A DNA stretch of 64,000 bases from JBBSUQ01 sp964389755. Its GTDB lineage: Bacteria > Bacteroidota > Bacteroidia > Flavobacteriales_D > Crocinitomicaceae. Positions 1 to 10,413 of this stretch are shown in pieces; within the stretch, counting starts at the first letter, position 1, and every line of letters starts with the position of its first letter. The notes beneath the pieces are model-generated. The model was given only the letters and a program-made list of their open reading frames with translations. It had not been told where the DNA came from and ran no database searches. The stretch covers positions 1-64,000 of the forward strand of contig CAYMEW010000014.1 of NCBI GenBank assembly GCA_964389755.1, written 5' to 3'. A program made the position numbers and the translations under genes.

Positions 1-3000
1 GTTAGATAGATTTCCTCCGCGAAATTTAGTTCTTTTATAAAATCTCCACCTATTTCGATGTCTTTTTTTACAATTGAATTTCCGATTAGTAAGTAATCGG
101 AAGGTTCCGCACTTAAATTCAAACGTTGCAAATTTACGACAACTCTTTCATCAAAGTTATCGGTCATAACAGGCCATTCTACGTTTTGAAGACCTGCATC
201 ATTCATTTTAAATACATGAATCTCATTTGTTTTGGGATATTTCTCTGTTTCTTCAGGTGGCGATTGCTTCGTCCTCTCCCGATAACTATTCATCGCTTTT
301 CGTACTTCCGGATCGGTGATACTTGCGCTGACCGTTATTTCCGGGTCATCGAATTTGCCCTCGTTGAGTGACTTTAAAAAGGATTCACGCGAATGAAAGG
401 TTATTGTTTTGTTCTGGCCTGTTGAATAGGCCGAATACAGCACCGTGCCACTTTGGTTGGCCTCCATAATTTTCGGCATCTTTTCCAGTTCCCCGGGGCC
501 GAGGGTTAGCTGGATAACGGTGCGTTCATTCGAAGGCTCTTCGAATGATTGTCCGGGCTTCATTTCCCGGGCGCGATCCGTCAGTGCATCAATGCGCGCA
601 GGATGTGGCTGCGTTGCGTTAATGTTTTTCAGGCCGTTTGCATCACTGCGGAACGAATGCCAGGTCAGCAGGCCAAAGGCAAGCGATGTAAACAGCAAAT
701 GCATGACTTCCTGGCGGCGTTCTTCTTCGCTGAGTCCCGCCGGGATCTGATCGTAGGCTTCGATAAAGTCACTGGTAAGCAGGTAACCCTGCACAACGGC
801 GTCGGTGGCGCCCACGGTATAGGTCGTCATCAGGAATGCTTTTCCTTCCAGGAATGCGGCTCGTCCGCCAATGCTTCCAACTTTCCCCATTTTTCCAAGT
901 GTTCCGACCACGGGTAACAGTGACGCCAGGATGCTGAGGGAACTGATCGTCACATCACCGCCGGTGAGTACACCTGCTTCGCTTTTTTCATAGAGGCTCA
1001 TTCCCTCCGCCGCGATTCCCGTTAGAGTTGCCGCCCCGAGCAGGTAAGCACCGTATCCGGAACTACCCCCGGTAAGGGGAATGGCAGCGATGAGCAGAGC
1101 AATTGAAACTGCCGTGAGTATTTCGGACCACGTCCAGTGATCTCCGCTTGTCCTGATTTGTCGCATCTGGTGGTTCCCGTCGATATAGTATATCTTTCCG
1201 TTTGGGAAAAGGTTATCGCCCTGCAATTCATCGAACAATTCGTACAGCGCTTCATTGTAATTTGCTGCAGAAACGGTCGTGGTTCTAAGGCGGCCACCGA
1301 GGTCTATCCACATCGTGTATTCACCCTTTTCGGAAAGCACAAAGACACTCAATGCAATACCGTCGTCCAGCAAAGTGTTTTCCTCTTTGGTTAACGGACG
1401 ATAACCCGGTGAATGAATATACTGTCGGGTGTCTTTTTCAACTTCGTCAAGTACCAGGTAAGCGGGCACGGTAACGGCTCGCTCATCTGTTTTTTCCTTT
1501 TGTTTGGCAAGGTAATCCCGTTGACCTCGCAAGTCTTTAAGCGCATCGGCTGAAAGATTTCCCTGCGGTAACATCCGGTTCATGATGTGCACATCGAGCA
1601 ATTCGCCGGCAATATCCAGTAAATCTTTCATGGAATAGCTTCCCGTGTCCTTGAGTTCGGTTAATTGCACGGCGATATCAGGCACTGCGTACATAGTAAA
1701 CAGGTCGGCGGCGTGCTGTAGGTAGGTTGAAAGTCCGGGATCTGAAGTTTGGATGGCACTTGCCTGTGCATATAGTTGGCTGATCAGTGCATTGAACCGT
1801 GCCGATTTCTCCTGGCGGATTACAAAATCAGAATTGTCCGGTAGATTATATCGCAATTGGTCTCGTTCGAATTGCGTTTGCCTGGCAATCTGGTCACTGA
1901 TGATTGCGCCGGATTCGAATGGATAATCCGGTTCGGCAGACACGAAACTATGGATGTAGTATTGTTTGAACCTGGCATTTCTCATATGTTGCCCGTAAAA
2001 ATGGAGCATTTGGGCGTAAGCCTCTCTTCCGGGCGTGGCTTTTAGAGCCTCGGTGTTCAATAGCTCGTTACGCATTGCAAACATGCTATTGTCAAGTGTC
2101 TGAACCTGGTTTTCGAGGCTTTCTTGCGAAGAAGTTTGAAAGGAGGTATAAAAAGCATCCGAACGCTTCTTATGATCCGGATCAGTCATAAAAGGTATGT
2201 CCGTCAGAAGTGAAGGGGGCATCAGTACATGGATCTCGCCGGGCTTTACAAACGGATTCGTCTCGGGGTATTCGTATTTATCCACGGATTCCGGATAAGT
2301 CGTCATGCGATGACCGTATTCCTCCGACGCAATACGGCGACCACTATAACCTGAAACGATCGCCTTCCAGGAGTATTTGTTTAAATCCTGATTTAACCGT
2401 AGGAGTTCGAGTGAAACCGAATAAGTCTCTACACCGCGTTCCTCACGGTCTTTCAACACCACTTGTTTCTGACGGATTTGTTGCTCGAGCGAAGCGCGTA
2501 TGTTCGCAGAGTTGTCATAGCGGCGCTGTGCCAGTTTGCGGATCCGGACATGATCCATCGCATTTACGTTACCACCAAAGTTTTTACCCCATTTATCAAT
2601 TTCTGCGTAGGTAGCGGCATTTAGTTCACCTGTGAACTGTGTATAATCTTCGAAGAGTACTTCCTGGGGCGCTTTTTATCAGTTTTTTGCGCGCTTCGTA
2701 ATGCTTTTGCTGCGCACCGGCCAGCTCATTCGCCTGTTTTTCGTTCATGGCCGACCGGTACAAAGAAAGGTCGCCCGAAATGTAAAATAACTTTGAAAGT
2801 AAAATGTCTTCGGTGTCTTTGAAACTTTGGGTTTTTTCAAGTGCTGTGGCTTCGGTTATGTGTTCCACCTTCTCAAGCGTTAAGGGTGAAAGCATGCCGG
2901 TAACGCGCTCCGGATCATTTCCCCAGAATTTGCGCTGCACTGACTTCACAAGTGCTGCAAATTCGAGTCCACCGACCCAACCGGAGTTTCGCGCTTTTTC

Positions 3001-3843
3001 ATACGCTACTTTGTCTCCTGATACGCCGTAAAGCCTGTCTATCAGCGACAACTGGGCTTTCGCATCGAGGTTTCCAAATGTTTTTCGGTTGTATTTTGTA
3101 ACCGAACCATGCTGCTGTATGACCGATTTGGTTCCTAAGATGGGCGTAATCCAGTACCAAAAACCGGAGTAGTCTCCCGTTGCCGCATAAGCCTCATCAA
3201 AACTATAGGCCTGTACATACAGGATTTCAAAGGGTTTACCTTTCCAGTAATGTGTTACGGGCGTGATCACGATCTGTCGGATATCCGGTACGTAGCCGTC
3301 ATTTACAGTCCAACCAAGAATCAATTGTTTGCGAATCCATTGACTTAAGGTTCTAACGGGCACTCCTTTATTCACATCCCGAAACATCTGAAAGGCGAGG
3401 TCCCACTGGTAGCGTTCTTTCTGCTGATCATTCAGTTCCTCAAAAATGGCAATGTCCGAACCATATGGAACGGCTTCTGATTCATCCGGTTCTTCAACGT
3501 TCGTTGAATTTAGAACCCTCGTAAAAGAGGGCTTCTCGGTTTTTTCTCCCTGCTCCGTCTCCTGCGGCTCATTTTCGGTTTTGAGAAGAGTTGCCTCCTT
3601 ATTAACATTGATCGGCTGGAGCATGCGCAGGATGTGATTTGTTTCGGAAGGGCGTGAAACCTTTGGACTAAGCCCGGCCCCTGCATTACCGGCGGGTTGT
3701 GCGGTTTTTACATCGGAAGAAACTGGTTCTTTCCCGGTTTCCGCGTTCTCTTTTTCGGGTGCTGTAGCCATTGGATTTCCCCGGCTTACAAAACCTGCTG
3801 GGCGTGTACTGGCTGATTCGGATGGCGGAAGTCTTTTAAACAT
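1..3843 (-). pseudogene. Very large toxin-like protein, frameshifted, runs off left edge
   Basis: Two open frames join into one gene. The first starts at ATG 3843 (residues MFKRLPPSES) and would end at 2626. From about 2670 down to base 1 a different minus frame is open without a stop, about 890 codons, and continues past the edge. Skipping one base in CCCC (2666-2669) or AAAAA (2673-2677) fuses them into at least 1,280 residues. There is no signal peptide. The first 150 residues are rich in Pro, Glu, Ser and Thr and look disordered. A soluble Trp/Tyr-rich region follows, then a Gly/Ala-rich hydrophobic stretch (about 1120-850) like those before the toxic domain of polymorphic toxins or contractile-injection-system cargo. 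I cannot name a Pfam family and the true C-terminus lies outside the window. A TTG at 3933 is in frame but ATG 3843 is the better start. The intact frame is clear; the function is inference. Confidence 0.6.
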
Positions 3844-4062
3844 AGTTAATCTGCTGTGAAGCAAAGCTTCGGTTAGTATCGGGTACAGGTGATTACCCGG
3901 TAGGAAGTTAGGGCTTTTTTCAATGCGGGACAATATCCATGCTTCATTTTTTTGGAAAGTTGTCGGTCTCTTTATTTGCCGGGATAACAGTCCTTAGCGA
4001 CTCACACGATAAATGCACATATGCATCAAATTAAAACTGTATTCCAAAAAAAATAATATTGT

Positions 4063-4071
4063 TAACTTCGC
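4063..4071 (+). promoter_or_regulatory. Possible -7 box for metK
   Basis: TAACTTCGC matches the Bacteroidota -7 consensus TAnnTTTG with one mismatch and lies 27 bp before the metK ATG. No clear -33 TTG is visible. The rest of the 255-bp divergent gap (3844-4098) shows no recognisable riboswitch. Confidence 0.35.
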
Positions 4072-4098
4072 AGTTCAATTTTTAAAGCAGATAACACA

Positions 4099-5355
4099 AT
4101 GTCTTATTTATTTACATCGGAATCCGTTTCCGAGGGACATCCGGACAAGGTAGCTGACCAGATCTCAGATGCCCTGATCGACCATTTCATGGCTTTTGAT
4201 CCGCAATCGAAAGTAGCCTGTGAAACGCTCGTAACAACCGGGCAGGTCGTGCTTGCCGGCGAAGTGAAGACCAATACATACCTCGATGTTCAGTCGATCG
4301 CACGCGAAGTGATCGCGCGCATCGGATATACCAAGTCGGAATACATGTTCGAAGCGAATTCCTGCGGAATCCTTTCTGCGATCCACGAACAGTCTGCCGA
4401 TATCAACCAGGGAGTTGACCGCAGCAAGCCGGAAGAGCAGGGAGCAGGAGACCAGGGAATGATGTTCGGGTACGCTACGCGCGAAACGGACAATTACATG
4501 CCGCTCGCACTGGACCTCGCGCATAAGATCCTCCAGGAACTTTCGATCATCCGAAATGAAGAACCGGAACTCATCGGATACCTTCGTCCGGATGCGAAAT
4601 CACAGGTAACTATCGAATATTCCGACGACAACGTGCCGCAGCGTATCGATACGATCGTGGTTTCCACACAGCACGATGATTTCGGCGCTGAGCAGCAAAT
4701 GCTCGACAAGATCAAAAAAGACATTATCGAGATCGTGATTCCGCGTGTGAAGGCAAAACTGAAGCCGGAACTGCAAACGCTTTTTAACGATCAGATCACA
4801 TACCACATCAACCCGACCGGGAAATTCGTGATCGGAGGTCCGCACGGAGATACCGGACTTACAGGGCGTAAGATCATCGTGGATACCTACGGTGGAAAAG
4901 GAGCTCACGGTGGTGGTGCATTTTCCGGGAAGGATCCTTCCAAAGTAGACCGTTCGGCGGCTTACGCCACGCGACACATCGCCAAGAACATGGTTGCTGC
5001 CGGTTTGTGTGATGAGGTGCTCGTTCAGGTTTCGTATGCCATTGGTGTGGCAGAACCCTGCGGACTGTTTGTGAACACGTACGGAACGGCTAAGGTAGAC
5101 CTTACCGACGGAGAGATCGCGCGCAAAATCGCAACTATCTTCGATATGCGACCGTATTTCATCGAACAGCGCCTGAAGTTGCGTAACCCGATGTACTCTG
5201 AAACGGCTGCTTACGGTCACATGGGACGTCAAAACGAGACGATTACCAAACAATTCAAAGGTCCGGACGGAACCGTGATTGAAAAAGAAGTAGAACTCTT
5301 TACCTGGGAAAAACTCGATTACGCCGATAAAGTAAAGGCGGCTTTCGGACTTTAA
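4099..5355 (+). CDS. metK: S-adenosylmethionine synthase
   Basis: Makes S-adenosylmethionine from methionine and ATP in the cytoplasm, supplying methyl groups for enzymes such as the methyltransferase at 59614. At 418 residues it is close to the usual family length. The N-terminal FTSESVSEGHPDK segment carries the ATP/methionine-site His and Asp. The conserved GGAFSGKDPSKVDRSAAYA segment (about residues 273-291) is the phosphate/Mg-binding signature, and GPHGDTGLTGRKI precedes it. The ATG is the first in frame after a stop-rich leader and is followed directly by the expected N-terminus. The gene stands alone and ends in a strong terminator. Identification is secure. Confidence 0.97.
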   Translation: MSYLFTSESVSEGHPDKVADQISDALIDHFMAFDPQSKVACETLVTTGQVVLAGEVKTNTYLDVQSIAREVIARIGYTKSEYMFEANSCGILSAIHEQSADINQGVDRSKPEEQGAGDQGMMFGYATRETDNYMPLALDLAHKILQELSIIRNEEPELIGYLRPDAKSQVTIEYSDDNVPQRIDTIVVSTQHDDFGAEQQMLDKIKKDIIEIVIPRVKAKLKPELQTLFNDQITYHINPTGKFVIGGPHGDTGLTGRKIIVDTYGGKGAHGGGAFSGKDPSKVDRSAAYATRHIAKNMVAAGLCDEVLVQVSYAIGVAEPCGLFVNTYGTAKVDLTDGEIARKIATIFDMRPYFIEQRLKLRNPMYSETAAYGHMGRQNETITKQFKGPDGTVIEKEVELFTWEKLDYADKVKAAFGL

Positions 5356-5382
5356 ACCAGCGAATAACTTAACAAAATTTGG

Positions 5383-5412
5383 AACCCGCAGCAGCACGTT
5401 GCGGGTTTTTTA
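5383..5412 (+). terminator. Rho-independent terminator of metK
   Basis: Perfect 8-bp stem AACCCGCA/TGCGGGTT (5383-5390 and 5400-5407) with a 9-nt loop, followed by a T-tract. Confidence 0.85.
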
Positions 5413-5441
5413 TTTGTAACATTGCGCTGAATTAAGGACCT

Positions 5442-6176
5442 ATGTACGAAAGAACCTTTGTGATCGGTGACATCCATGGCGGATACCTGGCACTCGTGCA
5501 ACTGATCGAAAAATTGCAACTTACGGAAAAAGATCGCCTGATCTTCCTGGGAGATTACGTGGACGGCTGGAGCCAGTCCTTCGAAGTCGTGCAATACCTC
5601 ATTTCCCTGAAATCAAAATGTAAATGCATTTTCCTGCGTGGAAATCACGATTACTGGATGCAGCGCTGGCTGGAAACCGGACACCGGTCGGATAAATGGT
5701 TGCGCAAAGGCGGCGACCTGACCATCCGGGCGTATGATCAGCGCGGCGGAGTGGACAAAGAAGCACACCTGCAGTTCTTCCGCGGTATGAAGAACTATTA
5801 CAAAGATCACAAGAACAGGCTCTATATTCACGCCGGTTTTACCTCGCTCAAAGGCCCGCGGAAAAAGAAAAAGTTTCGCAAAAATTACGTGGAGGACCGT
5901 ACACTCTGGGAAATGGCACTGGCCCTCAAAGACCAGCGTCCGCACATCGATTTCTATCCGCGGCGTCTTAAACTCTTTAATGAGATTTTTCTGGGACATA
6001 CGCCGACAGTTCGCTTTGATACAACGGAGCCGATGCATGCGCAGAATGTCTGGAACCTCGATACCGGCGCAGCCTACCATGGCCCTGTCAGTGCAATGAA
6101 TGTCGATACGAAAGAGTTGTTCCAATCAGACCCTGTTCAGCAGTTTTATCCGGGTGAAACGGGTAAAAACGCTTAA
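5442..6176 (+). CDS. PP2A-type metallophosphoesterase
   Basis: Predicted cytoplasmic calcineurin-like phosphatase of 244 residues. The metal-binding motifs appear in order: GDIHG (residues 9-13), GDYVDG (35-40) and GNHD (66-69). Later His residues (IHAG near 129 and LGHT near 188) complete a dinuclear metal site. This is the signature of bacterial serine/threonine (PPP) phosphatases and related Ap4A hydrolases. Substrate is unknown. It starts at ATG 5442, 30 bp after the metK terminator, and shows no operon partner. The family is secure; a protein-phosphatase versus nucleotide-hydrolase role cannot be decided from sequence. Confidence 0.88.
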   Translation: MYERTFVIGDIHGGYLALVQLIEKLQLTEKDRLIFLGDYVDGWSQSFEVVQYLISLKSKCKCIFLRGNHDYWMQRWLETGHRSDKWLRKGGDLTIRAYDQRGGVDKEAHLQFFRGMKNYYKDHKNRLYIHAGFTSLKGPRKKKKFRKNYVEDRTLWEMALALKDQRPHIDFYPRRLKLFNEIFLGHTPTVRFDTTEPMHAQNVWNLDTGAAYHGPVSAMNVDTKELFQSDPVQQFYPGETGKNA

Positions 6177-6186
6177 AATCGTACGC

Positions 6187-6203
6187 TTGTCCCTGTTTTG
6201 TCC
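6187..6203 (+). promoter_or_regulatory. Direct-repeat operator TTGTCY-N5-TTGTCY, copy 1
   Basis: TTGTCCCTGTTTTGTCC contains two TTGTCC hexamers with starts 11 bp apart. It lies 92 bp before ATG 6279 and 51 bp before a possible -7 box (TAATATTGT, 6238-6246). The same arrangement occurs at 10337 and 15504. The bound factor is unknown. Confidence 0.6.
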
Positions 6204-6278
6204 CGCAACGTATCGGGTAGTTTCTCGTCTATTGAAATAATATTGTTAGGTTTTTCGCCTCGCAAATTTTTTGAAAGC

Positions 6279-8600
6279 ATGATGAGAAAACTGTTGTTTA
6301 TAGCTTTTTTGCTACTCATGAGTAACCAGTTGCACGCCCAGTGTAACATCCAACCGGTAAACCTGGGGAACGACACTTCTTTGTGCCAGGGGCAAACGCT
6401 CCTCCTCAATGCGGCAGCTAGCGGTTCGTATGATACTTATTTGTGGAACAACGGATCCACAGCCACGTCCAAGTTCATTTCGACCGCGGGGACGTATTGG
6501 GTGAAGGTCGGCAAACTCGGCAACAACGTGATCGTTAACGGGGATTTCGAACAGGGAAATACCGGTTTTGCGACGGATTACACCCCCGGAACCGGCGGTT
6601 CCTACGGTTTGCTGAGCAATGAAGGAACATATGCAATCAGTTCTTCCCCGAGTTCGGTACACAACAACTTCGTATTCTGCAACGATCATACACCTGCTCC
6701 GGGAACGCAAATGCTGATCGTGAACGGTTCCAATACACCGAACACCAGTGTATGGTGCCAGACGGTTACCGTTCAGCCGAACACTGATTACCAGTTTGCA
6801 ACCTGGGCCTCTTCGGCGCTCTTCAACACGAATGTGGCAATCCTCCAGTTTTCCATCAACGGTACAAGTATCGGATCTACCTTTTCACCATCTACTTCCG
6901 GTTGCAGCTGGTCGCAATACTTCCAGGTCTGGAATTCCGGGAGTAATACCAGTGCCACGATCTGCATCATCAACCAGAATACGGGAACGGACGGAAACGA
7001 CTTCATGATCGACGACATCAGCTTTAAACCCGTATGTTACTCCACCGATACAATCGTTGTGAACTACAACCCGCTACCGGTTGTGAATCTCGGCCCGGAT
7101 CAAAACCTTTGCGGAGGAACCAACGTGACACTCGATGCGCAAAACCCCGGGTCAAGTTACCTGTGGTCTACCGGGGATGTCACACAAACGATCAGCCCCA
7201 CAACCACTGGTAATTACGGTGTAACGGTTACGACTCCCGAAAACTGTTCGGCTTCCGATGCAGCGGTTATTTCCTTTGAAACACCACCCGATGCAGGCGC
7301 TGATACAGCTGTGAATTTTTGCCATACGATCGGAACGGTCGATCTGATGAACTACCTCACCAATGGTACGGCAACAAGCGGCCACTGGAGCGATGACGAT
7401 AATACCATGAACGGTGAACTGGCTACAACAGGAATCGTTGACCTGACAAACCTGGCGGGGAATCACAACGCGTACTACGTGATCGACGGAACCTGGTGTC
7501 CAAACGATACATCCGTGATGGCACTCACCGTATACGAGCAGCCTGATGCCGGAACTGATAACAATACGCATGTGTGTAACGAAAATGGTGATCAGGTGGA
7601 TATGAATACACTCGTGAATCCGCTTGTGACAACCCTGCAACCGTTCTGGCAGGAGTCTTCCGCGAACCCATCCGGCCAGTTTGACGCATCGAATGGAATT
7701 CTTGACGTATCGGCACTCCCGGCAGACGACTACACATTTGATTACATTTTACCGGCAGACAGTCCCTGTCTGAACGATACGGCAACAGTTATCGTGAAAG
7801 TAACGGAAATGCCCGTCGTGCAGTTTTCATCCGACGTGCTCGATGGTTGCGAGCCCCTGGACGTCAATCTCCTGAATGAAAGCGTTTATTCCGGTGTGAG
7901 CACGGTGAGCTGGGTAATTTCGGACGGCACGACTTCCTCCGAAGGACAACTGCTCCCGCATCAGTTTGCCGTGGCGGGATCTTACGATGTGTTTATGAGC
8001 ATCACTTCCGACGGCCTTTGCACGAGTACGCTGGACAAACCCGGAATGATCACTGTTTACCCCAATCCGAAGGCGGACTTTACCATTTCCCCGCAACAAC
8101 TCTTTTCCGACGACCCGACTGCTGAATTCGATAACAGTTCGGTAGACAATGATCAGAATTACTGGACTTTCGGAGACGGGGAAACAAGCACGGCTGTTGC
8201 ACCGGTACACACCTATCCGATCGGGGATATCGGCAACTACGAGATCTGGCTCCACGTGGAAACCGTTCACGGCTGTACCGACAGTACTTTCAGGAAGATC
8301 CTCGTGAAAGATCAGCTGTTGTACTATATTCCGAACACCTTCACCCCGGACAATGACGAATTCAACCAGCAATTTTTGCCTATAATGACGGCCGGTTTCG
8401 ACCCTGGAAGTTATGTCTTTAAGATCTACAATCGCTGGGGCGAAGTCATCTTCGAAACGCACGACATTTCGGTCGGTTGGGACGGAACCTACAACGGGGA
8501 ATATGTGCCACAGGGAACCTACTCCTGGACCCTCGAACTGGCCGATGACGATAACGACGGAAAATATACCGATCAGGGCCACTTAACACTTCTCCGGTAA
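6279..8600 (+). CDS. Secreted T9SS type B cargo protein with PKD-like domain
   Basis: A 773-residue surface protein. I chose ATG 6279 because a signal peptide (MMRKLLFIAFLLLMSNQLHAQ) follows directly; the frame extends upstream to a TTG but without secretory character. After cleavage come a CNIQPVNLGNDTSLCQGQ segment, a carbohydrate-binding-like NGDFEQGNTGF module (about residues 85-250), Ig-like repeats with LGPDQNLCGG motifs, and a PKD-like domain (WTFGDGE). The C-terminus, about residues 685-773 (PNTFTPDNDEFN, YNRWGEVIF, WDGTYNGEYVPQGTY), is the gliding-motility-associated type B T9SS sorting domain. The first 250 residues closely resemble the protein at 15584. The ligand is unknown. Confidence 0.88.
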   Translation: MMRKLLFIAFLLLMSNQLHAQCNIQPVNLGNDTSLCQGQTLLLNAAASGSYDTYLWNNGSTATSKFISTAGTYWVKVGKLGNNVIVNGDFEQGNTGFATDYTPGTGGSYGLLSNEGTYAISSSPSSVHNNFVFCNDHTPAPGTQMLIVNGSNTPNTSVWCQTVTVQPNTDYQFATWASSALFNTNVAILQFSINGTSIGSTFSPSTSGCSWSQYFQVWNSGSNTSATICIINQNTGTDGNDFMIDDISFKPVCYSTDTIVVNYNPLPVVNLGPDQNLCGGTNVTLDAQNPGSSYLWSTGDVTQTISPTTTGNYGVTVTTPENCSASDAAVISFETPPDAGADTAVNFCHTIGTVDLMNYLTNGTATSGHWSDDDNTMNGELATTGIVDLTNLAGNHNAYYVIDGTWCPNDTSVMALTVYEQPDAGTDNNTHVCNENGDQVDMNTLVNPLVTTLQPFWQESSANPSGQFDASNGILDVSALPADDYTFDYILPADSPCLNDTATVIVKVTEMPVVQFSSDVLDGCEPLDVNLLNESVYSGVSTVSWVISDGTTSSEGQLLPHQFAVAGSYDVFMSITSDGLCTSTLDKPGMITVYPNPKADFTISPQQLFSDDPTAEFDNSSVDNDQNYWTFGDGETSTAVAPVHTYPIGDIGNYEIWLHVETVHGCTDSTFRKILVKDQLLYYIPNTFTPDNDEFNQQFLPIMTAGFDPGSYVFKIYNRWGEVIFETHDISVGWDGTYNGEYVPQGTYSWTLELADDDNDGKYTDQGHLTLLR

Positions 8601-8635
8601 CTTTTACAGGAATTTTCGGTTATTTTACAAATGCT

Positions 8636-8644
8636 TACATTTGT
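8636..8644 (+). promoter_or_regulatory. -7 box for the TPR/HTH gene
   Basis: TACATTTGT matches TAnnTTTG exactly and lies 21 bp before the TTG at 8665, leaving a short leader. This supports a TTG start at 8665 or 8674. No clear -33 TTG. Confidence 0.55.
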
Positions 8645-8664
8645 ATAAGCCTTAACTTGAACTG

Positions 8665-10311
8665 TTGATTCATTTGAGAACATTTTTTCGTGCTACACTT
8701 TTGGGAACAATGCTCCTGCTTTCGCGCGTGCTCCTTGCCGGAGACATAAGCGCAGAACAGGGTATTGCCGAAGTGAAAGCTGCCGGCGAGTCAACATCCT
8801 TAAGCCTGCGGAATGAAAAGATCCTGGGCTTGCTCCGTGAAAAGAAGTCCGGGGATTTCGTTTCGGAGAATGAATACTGCGAATTTTTTACACGCCTGTC
8901 TCCCTTTATGGCAAAAGATGAGAACGGCTACGCCGAATTACTGTTCTACGTGGGTAGTGAACTTCAGCGGCTTAAGAAATTCCAGGATGCCTATCCGTAC
9001 CTCTACAAAACGGCCATTATCCTCGAAAATTCAACGCAGCATTTCGACTTTGAATGTCGCTTTTACGAAGTGATGGGGCATTCGTACTACTTCTTCGGCC
9101 GTTATGTTCAGGCAGAGAATACACTTAAAAAAGGGCTGAACTGCGACGGCGTCACCAAACCCGAGCGGATCAATATGTACAATACCGTCGGGCTTATTCA
9201 CCGGGACCTGGGACAACTCGACCTGGCGGAAACCGATTTCCGGAAAGCGATCGAAATAGCCGGGGAGATCGATCACGAAGCCTGGTATGGCGTACTTTCG
9301 GGAAATCTCGGCTTGTTATACTACCAACAGGGAGATTACCAGCAGGCCGTAAACTATTGCACCGTCGATTACGAGATCAGTAAGAGTAACGAACAATGGG
9401 GCAGTGCCATCAATGCACTTTGCCTGTTGATGCGCATCGACCTGATGGATGGGAATTTTCGTACGGCAGCCGAAAAACTGCACACGCTTGACTCACTTTT
9501 CCTGCTGGACGGAAGCATGGAAAACCGGCTCAGTTACTACCGTGCTCGAACGGATTACCTCGAAAAGACCGGGGAATACCGGGAAGCACTCGACAGTTAT
9601 CGCATGTATCGCGCGGTACAGGATTCCATGGCGCGCGCACGAAACCTCGTGAACATTAACAACACGGAGTTCCAGATCCAGTTCGAACGCAAGCAATCCG
9701 AGATTCGTCTGCTCGAGCAAACCCGGAAGACCGATCGCATCCGCATTTACAGCCTGATCCTGCTGGTGGTCACCGTGGTGATTGCCGCGTTACTTATGAT
9801 CCGCCAGATCAGTAAACGCAGAAAGCGTGAGAAGGAACTGCTCGAACTCAGGAACCAGCGCATCCAGGAGGACCTGTCGCGGGCCGAATCGGAATTGCGC
9901 ACGGTGGTCAGCAACCTCATGGATAAGAATACCGCGATCCAGGAACTGAACGATGAAATCGAAAAAATCCAGCATGACCGGGACGACAAAGCGGAAAAGG
10001 AGAAAGAACAACTGACCGATCGTTTGCAGTCATTTACTTTGCTGACGGATGAAGACTGGCTCGACTTCAAGCGCCTCTTCGAAAAGCTTTATCCGGGCTT
10101 TTTTGAGTATTTCCAGACACAACACAGCGACATTACAAATGCCGAAATGCGACTGGCTGCGCTCATACGTCTGAACCTCGAAAACCTCGAAATGTCCAAA
10201 GCATTGGGTATCAGTCCGGACTCTGTACGAAAGACAAACCTACGCCTGCGCAAAAAATTGCGGATCGAAGACCAGAAAGACCTGTACCACCTCATTCATT
10301 CCATCTCTTAA
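8665..10311 (+). CDS. TPR, transmembrane and HTH protein, regulator-like
   Basis: A 548-residue protein with the architecture of Bacteroidota membrane-anchored regulators. A signal peptide or first membrane segment comes first, then tetratricopeptide repeats (about 85-340; motifs such as LGQLDLAETDFRKAIEIA). A membrane helix follows (about 363-380, LILLVVTVVIAALLMI), then a long coiled coil (382-455) and a C-terminal LuxR-like helix-turn-helix (about 488-548, ALGISPDSVRKTNLRLRKKL). The periplasmic TPRs probably sense a protein partner and the cytoplasmic HTH binds DNA; this is family inference. The start is TTG at 8665 or 8674; ATG 8710 would remove the charged part of the signal. It sits between two T9SS genes that share an upstream direct repeat, making it the candidate local regulator. 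Confidence 0.8.
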   Translation: MIHLRTFFRATLLGTMLLLSRVLLAGDISAEQGIAEVKAAGESTSLSLRNEKILGLLREKKSGDFVSENEYCEFFTRLSPFMAKDENGYAELLFYVGSELQRLKKFQDAYPYLYKTAIILENSTQHFDFECRFYEVMGHSYYFFGRYVQAENTLKKGLNCDGVTKPERINMYNTVGLIHRDLGQLDLAETDFRKAIEIAGEIDHEAWYGVLSGNLGLLYYQQGDYQQAVNYCTVDYEISKSNEQWGSAINALCLLMRIDLMDGNFRTAAEKLHTLDSLFLLDGSMENRLSYYRARTDYLEKTGEYREALDSYRMYRAVQDSMARARNLVNINNTEFQIQFERKQSEIRLLEQTRKTDRIRIYSLILLVVTVVIAALLMIRQISKRRKREKELLELRNQRIQEDLSRAESELRTVVSNLMDKNTAIQELNDEIEKIQHDRDDKAEKEKEQLTDRLQSFTLLTDEDWLDFKRLFEKLYPGFFEYFQTQHSDITNAEMRLAALIRLNLENLEMSKALGISPDSVRKTNLRLRKKLRIEDQKDLYHLIHSIS

Positions 10312-10336
10312 ATAGCTGTTTTACAGTTGTTTTCTT

Positions 10337-10353
10337 TTGTCTCGTGTTTGTCT
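10337..10353 (+). promoter_or_regulatory. Direct-repeat operator TTGTCY-N5-TTGTCY, copy 2
   Basis: TTGTCTCGTGTTTGTCT has two TTGTCT hexamers with starts 11 bp apart, 77 bp before ATG 10414 and 50 bp before a possible -7 box (TACATTCGC, 10387-10395). It has the same geometry as the sites at 6187 and 15504, although this gene is not homologous to the other two. Confidence 0.6.
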
Positions 10354-10413
10354 TGCCGGATTTTAGTATTCGGTTCAAATAGGGTTTACATTCGCTTTAC
10401 TAAATTATAACGT

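Noticed and set aside
6198..6278. TTG start extending the first type B T9SS gene upstream
   Set aside because: The TTG falls inside the second half of the direct-repeat operator, and the extension would place the signal peptide internally.
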